DNA of 30,822 nucleotides, taken from assembly GCF_040649515.1 (NCBI RefSeq), contig NZ_JBEZFP010000116.1:1-30822 (forward strand), read 5' to 3'. The stretch is from Yinghuangia elevatio (GTDB lineage: Bacteria; Actinomycetota; Actinomycetes; Streptomycetales; Streptomycetaceae). Positions 25,311-30,822 of the stretch are shown here, one piece after another. Under the pieces are notes generated by a model. That model worked only from the letters and a program-made list of their open reading frames with translations. It searched no databases and was not told the DNA's origin. The translations under genes were made by a program, and so were the position numbers. The stretch's first letter is position 1; every line of letters starts with the position of its first letter.

Positions 25311-25475
25311 AGCGTTCAGGGTGCCGCCGTCGGTTCAGGCACCGCGGTGCACGGACTTGCAGGCCTTCACATCGTCGACGCATCGGTCGTCCCATCCGTG
25401 CCGCGAGCCAACACGCACCTGCTCGTCACCGCCCTGGCCGAGTATGGGGCGGAACGGGTCGCGCAGGTGTGTTGA
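25311..25475 (+). pseudogene. GMC oxidoreductase, C-terminal tail
   Basis: The frame ending at TGA 25473-25475 reads AVHGLAGLHIVDASVVPSVP then RANTHLLVTALAEYGAERVA. This is the highly characteristic end of GMC flavoenzymes (VxGxxGLxVVDASxxPxxxxANT), which covers the FAD and active-site face. Everything before about 25311 is missing; instead the start of the ADH remnant lies just upstream on the other strand. The tail is short but the pattern is distinctive. GMC enzymes oxidise sugars, alcohols or cholesterol, which fits the redox theme of this region. Confidence 0.6.
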
Positions 25476-25626
25476 CGAGTCCAGCGCCCGAGTGCCGGCG
25501 CGGTTCACCGTCGGAGGCAGGCGCCCTCGATCACGTGGTCCTGGAACAGACGCCGATCTGCGACAGGTATCGTCTGGTCGTCATGATCCGTGACCGACCG
25601 GGGCTCCGGCGTAGCCGACGACAGGG

Positions 25627-26421
25627 GTGAACCCGCAGGTGGACCGCGCAGTTGAAGGGCCACGAGTCGGCGTCGGGCACACGCCTGTCCACCACCAGGC
25701 GGTGGCCGAGGCGGTGGCGGCCACGCTGAGGCGGCGCATCCTGAACGGTGAACTCGGCGACGGCGACGTCCTGCCCAAACAGGACGACCTGCTCGCCGAA
25801 TTCCAGGTGGGCAGGACCACCCTGCGCCAAGCCATGTGGATTCTGGAAACCGAGGGCCTGGTCACGGTCCGCAGAGGCAAGGTCGGCGGCGCGGTCGTGC
25901 ACGCCCCGCGCCCGCAGGACGCCGCGCATATGTTCGGCATGGTCATGCAGGCACGCCGGGTCCCGTTGGAGGACTTGTCGCTGGCGCTGCGCTCCCTGGA
26001 GCCGGTCTGCGTGGGGCTGTGCGCACGGCGGCCCGACCGGGATCGTACGGTCGTCCCGGAACTCCAGTCGGTGCACGACGAGATGATCCGCCATCTGGAC
26101 GACGGCGCGGCGTACATCCGCGCGACGCGCGGGTTCCACGAGGCGATCGTGCGCAACTGCGGCAACCAGACCATGCAGATCCTGTTGTCCGCCGTCGAGG
26201 AGCTGTGGAGTCGGCAGGAGCGACTCTGGATGACCGAGGGTCTGCGGGAGACCGGCCGGACCACCCGGCTGGCCGGGGCCCTGGAACACGCCCAGTTGAT
26301 CGAGCTCATCGCCGCCGGGGACGACGTCGGCGCGTACCATCTCGCGGTGCGCCACCTCGAAGGCGCCCACGCCTTCCCGCTGAGCGCCCACGGAAGCCGC
26401 CCGGTCGAAGCCGGAGACTGA
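25627..26421 (+). CDS. GntR/FadR-type transcriptional regulator with FCD domain
   Basis: This is a DNA-binding regulator of about 264 residues. The winged helix (about 24-92) has VAATLRRRILNGELGDGDVL, then DDLLAEFQVGRTTLRQAM and ETEGLVTVRRGKVGGAVV. The C-terminal all-helical FCD ligand domain (about 100-250) has FHEAIVRNCGN, with later histidines (EHAQLIELI and AVRHLEG) that could bind a metal and a carboxylate ligand. GTG 25627 is the longest start; GTG 25639 has the better spacing to AGGGGTG and is a real alternative. It lies upstream of, and on the same strand as, the DegT-like operon. The AT-rich inverted repeat at 26802-26868 is a likely target, making it the probable local regulator; this is inferred from position. 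Confidence 0.88.
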   Translation: MNPQVDRAVEGPRVGVGHTPVHHQAVAEAVAATLRRRILNGELGDGDVLPKQDDLLAEFQVGRTTLRQAMWILETEGLVTVRRGKVGGAVVHAPRPQDAAHMFGMVMQARRVPLEDLSLALRSLEPVCVGLCARRPDRDRTVVPELQSVHDEMIRHLDDGAAYIRATRGFHEAIVRNCGNQTMQILLSAVEELWSRQERLWMTEGLRETGRTTRLAGALEHAQLIELIAAGDDVGAYHLAVRHLEGAHAFPLSAHGSRPVEAGD

Positions 26422-26582
26422 ACAACGGTCGCAAAGGGCCGGATCACTCCGGTGGCCCGCGCTCGGCACATCTACGACGAACTGCGCACTGTCGGCGTGC
26501 GCCGGTACGAGCACAGGGGCCGCACAAGGCACGGCGCATTCGCCGCTGCCTGGGGCGTGCTTGACGGCCAGGTCCTTCCGTC

Positions 26583-26800
26583 GATGTACGCGGTCTCTTC
26601 TCGCTGTCTCAGGACAGCAATTGCCGGATGGCCGGGCTGTTGAACGGGTGGATCACCGAAGACCCGGACCGTGACCGGCCCGAGGTGGCGACGGCGCTTG
26701 CCCGGCAGTGGGACAACTATCACCGGCACGCGGTCCAGGGCACCGACGCGCCCGTTCCGCCGCCGGTCAAGCCGGAACGCCGGCGGGCTCGCGGCGTCCT
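26583..26800 (+). pseudogene. Possible luciferase-like monooxygenase tail
   Basis: The frame reads LFSLSQDSNCRMAGLLNGWI then TEDPDRDRPEVATALARQW, DNYHRHAVQGT and VPPPVKPERRRA. Codon use is gene-like, and DDPxRDxxxVxxxLxxQxxxYxR is a pattern seen near the end of LLM-class flavin oxidoreductases. It has no start and no upstream domain, and runs into the AT-rich promoter region. An unrelated open stretch at 26452-26580 (YDELRTVGVRRYEHRGRTRH) precedes it in another frame. Low confidence; the 160 bases between the GntR stop and this segment hold nothing else recognisable. Confidence 0.25.
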
Positions 26801-26801
26801 C

Positions 26802-26868
26802 AAACATAGCCATCTTTTATTCCTGGTGGTCCCTTGTTCTCCTTAACATATGCATGATAGCTATGTTT
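26802..26868 (+). promoter_or_regulatory. AT-rich promoter/operator region of the DegT-SDR operon
   Basis: In a window of very high GC this stretch is strikingly AT-rich. AAACATAGCCATC (26802-26814) and GATAGCTATGTTT (26856-26868) are inverted copies matching at 12 of 13 positions; a third half-site, AACATATGC, lies at 26845. TTGTTC (26834-26839) could be a -35 element, but no well-spaced -10 stands out. It lies 70 bases before the operon start, so it is the most likely operator and promoter. Confidence 0.6.
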
Positions 26869-26938
26869 CAGGCCGACTCGGCCGACCTTCCCGGGCGTGC
26901 CCATCCGGCGCCGGCCTGTCTGCTGCGAGAGGACTCCG

Positions 26939-28141
26939 ATGACTGACGACAAGCGCGTGCTGTACATCTCCGCCGTCTACGACGAAGCGGAGATCGAGGC
27001 GGTCAACCGCGTGCTGCGCAGCGGCAAGCTGGGAATCGGAGCCAACGTCGCGGAGATGGAGCGCCGTGTGGCCGAGATGACCGGCAAGCGGCACGGCATC
27101 ATGTGCAACTCGGGCTCGTCCGCGCTCTACCTGGCGGTCGAACTGCTGGACTTGCAGCCGGGCGACGAGGTCATCACGTCCCCGCTGACCTTCTCCACCG
27201 ATGTCGCCCCCATCGTCCGGGCAGGTCTGGTCCCGGTGTTCGTGGACGTGGAGCCGGACACCTTCAACATCGACGCCTCGCTGCTGGAAGCGGCGGTGTC
27301 GGACAAGACCAAGGCGATCCTCCTGCCCAACCTCGTGGGCAACGCGCCGGACTGGGACGTCGTCCGTGAGGTCGCCGATCGGCACGGTCTGAAGGTGATC
27401 GAGGACGGCTGCGACTCCCTTGCGCCCAAGCTGCGTGGCACGCCCACCGCGACGCGCGCGGACATCTCGGTGACCAGCTTCGCGTTGTCGCACATCATCA
27501 CCGCGGGCGGCACCGGCGGCATGGTCCTGGTCGACGACGACGCGCTGCGCGAGCGCTGCCTGTTGCTGCGTCGCTGGGGGCGGCGCTCCGAGGTGCAGGT
27601 GTTCGGAGGTGTGGGGGAGCGCAGCTACTGGGAGGACCTGGACGGGGTCGCGTACGACAGCGGGTTCATCTTCGACGAACTCGGCTGGAACTTCGAACCG
27701 AACGAGATCAGCGCGGCGTTCGGCGTCGAGCAGCTGAAGAAGGTGCCGGTCAACTTCGCCCGTCGGCGCCGCAACTTCGCGCTCTACACCGAGTTCCTCG
27801 CGCAGTACCCCCAGTACTTCATCCTGCCGCGCGAGCTGGAAGGGCTCGAAACGGCCTGGCACACCTATACGTTCCAGATCCGTCCGGACGCCGGGTTCAC
27901 CCGCTCCGACCTTCAGCAGTACCTGGAACCGCGCGGCGTCGACACCCGCACGGTGTGGACCGGCAACATCACCCGGCACCCGATGCTGAAGAACTCCACG
28001 TACCGCATCGCCGGCGACGGGCTGCCCAACGCCGACCAGGTCATGCGGCAGGGCATTCTCGTGTCCGGCAACCACGGCCTCGGTGACGCGGACATCGCCC
28101 GCGTCACCGGCCACATCGCCGACTTCCTCAAGACGCTCTGA
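26939..28141 (+). CDS. DegT-fold PLP/PMP enzyme with His in place of the catalytic Lys; probable 3-dehydratase
   Basis: This 400-residue fold-type I enzyme starts at ATG 26939, five bases after GAGAGGA. The cofactor site is clear: NSGSSALYLA (57-66), VITSPLTFSTDVAP, VFVDVEPDTFNID, and IEDGCDSLAP with Asp156 facing the pyridine nitrogen. In sugar aminotransferases of this family the next motif carries the Schiff-base Lys (SFxxTKNLTTGEGG). Here it is SFALSHIITAGGTGG, with His185. That substitution is known from the 3-dehydratases ColD and RfbH/E1, which use PMP to remove a C3 hydroxyl from 4-keto-6-deoxy sugars. The NSGSSA, EDxCDxL and LRRWGR segments also lean to that group. The cysteines of the RfbH [2Fe-2S] cluster are absent, so a ColD-like glutamate-recycled mechanism is more likely. 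It is first in an operon with two SDRs. No sugar-nucleotide genes are nearby, so the substrate may be a free sugar or cyclitol. Confidence 0.82.
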   Translation: MTDDKRVLYISAVYDEAEIEAVNRVLRSGKLGIGANVAEMERRVAEMTGKRHGIMCNSGSSALYLAVELLDLQPGDEVITSPLTFSTDVAPIVRAGLVPVFVDVEPDTFNIDASLLEAAVSDKTKAILLPNLVGNAPDWDVVREVADRHGLKVIEDGCDSLAPKLRGTPTATRADISVTSFALSHIITAGGTGGMVLVDDDALRERCLLLRRWGRRSEVQVFGGVGERSYWEDLDGVAYDSGFIFDELGWNFEPNEISAAFGVEQLKKVPVNFARRRRNFALYTEFLAQYPQYFILPRELEGLETAWHTYTFQIRPDAGFTRSDLQQYLEPRGVDTRTVWTGNITRHPMLKNSTYRIAGDGLPNADQVMRQGILVSGNHGLGDADIARVTGHIADFLKTL

Positions 28142-28166
28142 CCGACACTCCGAACGGATGCTCCGA

Positions 28167-28191
28167 GGCGCGCGCCGCCGCGGCGCGCGCC
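28167..28191 (+). promoter_or_regulatory. GC hairpin between the DegT-like gene and the first SDR
   Basis: GGCGCGCGCC (28167-28176) is repeated after GCCGC as 28182-28191. Each copy is self-complementary, giving a perfect 10-bp stem with a five-base loop. It lies in the 92-bp gap inside the presumed operon. It could attenuate transcription or protect the upstream message, altering the ratio of the first to the later products. Confidence 0.6.
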
Positions 28192-28233
28192 ACCATCGGG
28201 GGGACTTCCCCACGACCAGGAAAAGAGGCAGGA

Positions 28234-29043
28234 GTGTCGCGCTTGCAGGACCGCGTCGCCGTGATCACCGGGTCAGGCGCGGGAATCGGGAAGGGCATAG
28301 CCCGCCGGTTCGCCGCGGAGGGCTGTCGGATCGTCGTGAACGACATTCGCGAGGAGCCCGCCCGTGCGGTGGCGCGCGAACTCGCCGAGGACTTCGGCGT
28401 CGACACGCTCACCCTGGTGGGCGACGTGACCGACCGGGACTTCGCGACGGGACTCGTCGCCGAGGCGGTCGACCACTGGGGGCGGATCGACGTCCTGGTC
28501 AACAACGCATGGGGCGGCGGACGTACCAACCGTCTGGAGAACAAGACCGACGCCATGTTCGCCCATGGCCTGAACATGGGGCTGTGGGCGGGCTGGTGGA
28601 CCATGCGGGCCGCTTTCGAGCCGATGCGGGACGCCGGGGGAGGCTCGATCATCAACATCTGCTCGCTGAACGGCGTCAACGCGCATTTGTACACAGCCGA
28701 GTACAACGTCGGCAAAGAGGCCCTTCGCGCGCTCACGCGATCAGCCGCACGCGAGTGGGCCGAGCACCAGATCCGCGCCAACGTCATCTGCCCGGGCGCC
28801 AAGACCGAGGCGTTCGCGGCGTTCGCCGCGGCCAACCCGGAACAGGCCGCGGCCGCCGAGGCCAACAACCCCATGGGCCGCATGGGCGACCCCGAGACCG
28901 ACATCGGCGGGGCCGCGCTGTTCCTCGCCTCCGACGACTCCCGCTATGTCACCGGCAACACGCTGTTCGTCGGCGGCGGCAGCCACATCAACGGCGTCGT
29001 CTGGCGGCCGGTTCCCGAAGAGGACCGGGAGGACGGGGCATGA
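28234..29043 (+). CDS. Short-chain dehydrogenase/reductase (SDR 1)
   Basis: This 269-residue classical SDR starts at GTG 28234 with GAGG five bases upstream. The NAD(P) turn is TGSGAGIG (12-19), with Asp37 (VVNDIRE) suggesting preference for NAD. GDVTD (63-67) and NNAWGGG (90-96, with Trp for the usual Gly) follow. The catalytic set is Ser144 (NICSLNG), Tyr157 and Lys161 (YNVGK), with NVICPGAKTEAF after it. The C-terminus ends in FVGGGSHINGVVW, typical of tetrameric SDRs. It would oxidise or reduce a secondary alcohol or ketone, probably on the product or substrate of the upstream DegT-like enzyme. The next gene overlaps its stop as ATGA, so the two are translated together. Confidence 0.92.
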   Translation: MSRLQDRVAVITGSGAGIGKGIARRFAAEGCRIVVNDIREEPARAVARELAEDFGVDTLTLVGDVTDRDFATGLVAEAVDHWGRIDVLVNNAWGGGRTNRLENKTDAMFAHGLNMGLWAGWWTMRAAFEPMRDAGGGSIINICSLNGVNAHLYTAEYNVGKEALRALTRSAAREWAEHQIRANVICPGAKTEAFAAFAAANPEQAAAAEANNPMGRMGDPETDIGGAALFLASDDSRYVTGNTLFVGGGSHINGVVWRPVPEEDREDGA

Positions 29044-29861
29044 GCGGGGAAGAAGATGCGGGTGTCGCGCCACACGGCGGCACGTTGGCCGGACGCGTGG
29101 CGATCATCGCCGGAGCCGGCGCGGGGATCGGCCGTGCCACCGCGCTCGCGCTCGCGGAGGCCGGCGCCGACGTCGTCCTTGCCGCGCGTCGACCCGAGCC
29201 GCTGCGCGAACTTGCGGACGGGGTACGGAAATCCACCGGACGGCGGGCACTGGCCATCCCCACCGACATCGCGGATCCCGACGCGGTCCGCGCCCTGGTG
29301 GACGGAGCGGTCGCCGAACTGGGCCGTCTCGACGTCGTCGTGAACGTCGCGACCTACAACCCCGGAGGTTTGCTGGAGAACCTTGAACGGGACGAGTTCC
29401 GCCGCGCCTTCGACATCAACGTCCTGGGCGTGCTTGAGGTCACTCGCGCGGCGCTTCCCCACCTGCGCCGCTCCAGGGGCGGGTCGATCGTCCAGATCAG
29501 CAGCGAGGCTCCGCGCATGAAACTCGCCGGGCTCGCCGCATACGCGTCCACCAAGGCGGCGATGGAGACCGCGTCCGCGATCCTGGCGCGTGAGGTCGGC
29601 GGCGACGGAATCCGTGTCAACGTGGTGGCGCCGGGGACAACCGAGAACGCCAAGCTGTCCGCGTGGATCGAGGAACTCGCCCGGGAGCGGAACACCACGC
29701 CCGCGGCCGTACGTCACGAAATGGTTGAGGACACCGCATTGCGGCGCATCACGCTTCCCGAGGACATCGCCGCTACAGTCCTCTTCCTGGCTTCCCCCGC
29801 CGCCCGCGGCATCACCGGGACCGTGACGCACGTGAACTCCGGTCTGATTCTCGAACCGTAG
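29040..29861 (+). CDS. Short-chain dehydrogenase/reductase (SDR 2)
   Basis: This 273-residue classical SDR starts at ATG 29040, overlapping the previous stop by four bases. The cofactor turn is AGAGAGIG (24-31), followed by VVLAARRPE; the Arg pair after the second strand suggests NADP, unlike SDR 1. TDIAD (75-79) and VNVAT (101-105, where most SDRs have NNAG) come next, then INVLG with Asn127. The catalytic residues are Ser154 or Ser155 (QISSEAP), Tyr168 and Lys172 (YASTK), and the family end is VTHVNSGLILEP. Replacement of NNAG by NVAT slightly changes the usual support of the adenine pocket but occurs in some family members. It is last in the operon, which ends before a convergent broken ROK gene. 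Two SDRs of different cofactor preference could interconvert a hydroxyl and a ketone around the dehydration step. Confidence 0.92.
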   Translation: MSGEEDAGVAPHGGTLAGRVAIIAGAGAGIGRATALALAEAGADVVLAARRPEPLRELADGVRKSTGRRALAIPTDIADPDAVRALVDGAVAELGRLDVVVNVATYNPGGLLENLERDEFRRAFDINVLGVLEVTRAALPHLRRSRGGSIVQISSEAPRMKLAGLAAYASTKAAMETASAILAREVGGDGIRVNVVAPGTTENAKLSAWIEELARERNTTPAAVRHEMVEDTALRRITLPEDIAATVLFLASPAARGITGTVTHVNSGLILEP

Positions 29862-29923
29862 CCTTCACCGACCCTCCGGTTCTACCAAGTTCGCGGCGTA
29901 CACATACCCGAAGGCCTCACGGC

Positions 29924-30756
29924 TCACGAGGCGTCGCGTGTGATGCCGAGCGGGTCGGCCAACACCCGGGCGACGACCTCGCCTGCGGCGCCACGAACAG
30001 CGCCTCCGGCGGCGAGGGCTGATGCACGGATGTCGGGGGTGCGGCCCCGTGTTCGGCTGCCGCCCCGGTCAAGCGCCGCTCGGACATGCGGGATCAACCA
30101 AGGGGCCAACCGGGCGTGCAGGCCGCCGAGGACAACGGCAGCCGGGTCAAGCAGATTGACCGCGGCGACCAGCGCGGTGCCCAGGCCTTCGCCGGCCTGG
30201 CGCACCGCGCGGTGCGCACGGTCGTCGTTGCTCTCCAGCCGCCGTAAGGGTTCCGCGACACCAGTCGAAATCGGTTCCGGGGCACGTGGCTTCGTGCCGA
30301 CATCTGCTGTACGCAGGACGGGGTCCTGGCCCACCACCTGCTCCAGGCAGCCCCTCATGCCGCAGCGACAAAGGGCACCGCCGGGATCGACGATGACGTG
30401 GCCGATCTCCCCGGCGGCGCCGTGGGCACCGCGAAGGAGCTCCCCGGCGACGACGATGCCCGCACCGACGCCGGTCTCGCCGGAGATGTGGACGTAGGCG
30501 CCGAGTTCGCGGCCCGCACCGCGTTTCCTGGCTCGGAGCGCATCGAGATCGTGCGCCGCCTTGATCTGCAGCGAACGGCCATGCCCATCAGATCGCAGAT
30601 GAGGCCGGGCGTGGCCGCGATGACCTCGGGACGGGCATAGTGCATGGCGGCCGCGCCGAACAGAATCTCCAGCCCAACTCCAGCCGGTGTTGGCGTCGCC
30701 GAGTCCAGCGGTTGTCGCAGCCCTGCGACCGCGCGCGGGGTCCACGGGGAGCACAT
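29924..30756 (-). pseudogene. ROK-family kinase/regulator, degraded N-terminal half
   Basis: The C-terminal half is a clear ROK protein. AHDLDALRARKRGAG corresponds to the substrate-side Asp region, VHISGETGVGAGIVVAGELL to the second phosphate loop, and GAAGEIGHVIVD with CRCGMRGCLE gives the His plus CxCGxxGCxE zinc site. It ends with VAAVNLLDPAAVVLGG. ROK proteins are sugar kinases or sugar-responsive repressors. The frame stays open upstream to 30754. However, the N-terminal region lacks the DxGGT nucleotide loop or an HTH domain and is not protein-like between about 30560 and 30700, where other frames carry coding-like pieces. The first 100-200 residues are therefore lost or scrambled. It converges on the SDR operon 62 bp away and may once have sensed the sugar handled there. 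Confidence 0.7.
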
Positions 30757-30778
30757 AGCCCGTCTTGTTTTTTACCGC

Positions 30779-30802
30779 GCGGGGCTCGCACGTGAGCCCC
30801 GC
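30779..30802. repeat. Inverted repeat near the right edge
   Basis: GCGGGGCTC (30779-30787) and GAGCCCCGC (30794-30802) form a nine-base-pair stem with the loop GCACGT. A run of six T precedes it on the plus strand (about 30768-30773), the wrong side for a plus-strand terminator. It may be a regulatory or terminal repeat; the window ends before context is visible. Confidence 0.5.
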
Positions 30803-30822
30803 CGGGATCGCGACTTACGCAT

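Noticed and set aside
25547..25576. CAGACG...CGTCTG inverted repeat upstream of the GntR gene
   Set aside because: Arms are only six bases with an 18-base gap, expected often by chance at this base composition.
28083..29039. Long plus-strand frame preceding SDR 2 in the same frame
   Set aside because: It is an out-of-frame, Arg-rich reading of SDR 1; the real SDR 2 start is ATG 29040, overlapping the SDR 1 stop.

Overview
The window is very GC-rich, with strong third-position GC bias, purine-rich ribosome-binding sites and frequent GTG/TTG starts. It reads like a chromosome-arm segment of an actinomycete, probably Streptomycetaceae: it has a Streptomyces-type CspA, a sortase-E-type LAKTG surface protein, an MprAB-like two-component pair and a VirB4-like ATPase of the kind found in actinobacterial integrative elements. 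It is an accessory mosaic in which intact long genes alternate with gene wreckage.

Region 1 (1-4.2 kb) is a decayed mobile-element block. It holds the C-terminal part of a Tn3-family transposase (minus), a VirB4-like conjugation ATPase broken by two frameshifts, a coupled lipoprotein gene broken by one, and a truncated GNAT acetyltransferase. A small DUF1059 gene follows. Region 2 (4.7-9.5 kb) encodes two large exported proteins: a right-handed beta-helix protein with no ordinary start codon, and a membrane-anchored subtilisin-like protease with a large C-terminal domain. An integrase pseudogene lies at 9.8-10.3 kb.

Region 3 (10.6-17 kb) has an MMPL/RND-type transporter converging on a histidine kinase/response regulator operon across a bidirectional terminator. 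A secreted, Pro/Thr/Lys-rich protein with a C-terminal LAKTG sorting signal follows on the minus strand. Region 4 (17-23.7 kb) mixes remnants (DUF72, an alpha-helical protein, an unknown gene, an isoprenoid-synthase-like gene, IclR) with small intact genes: cspA between two strong hairpins, a ComB-like phosphatase, a small membrane protein, a 66-residue secreted peptide with an internal repeat, a 31-codon ORF with a strong ribosome-binding site, and a zinc-ribbon protein.

Region 5 (23.7-30.8 kb) is the most interesting. A zinc alcohol dehydrogenase is followed by dead ADH and GMC-oxidoreductase pieces. Then come a GntR/FadR regulator, an AT-rich promoter region with an inverted repeat, and a three-gene operon: a DegT-fold enzyme and two short-chain dehydrogenases. 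A degraded ROK gene converges on it. The DegT-fold enzyme has His where aminotransferases have the catalytic Lys. This suggests a ColD-like 3-dehydratase rather than a transaminase, so the operon may make or remodel a deoxygenated sugar or cyclitol. I do not recognise it as a described system.

The frameshifts lie mostly in mobile or otherwise broken genes, while neighbouring genes over 2 kb are intact. That favours real decay over random sequencing error, but reads would have to settle it.
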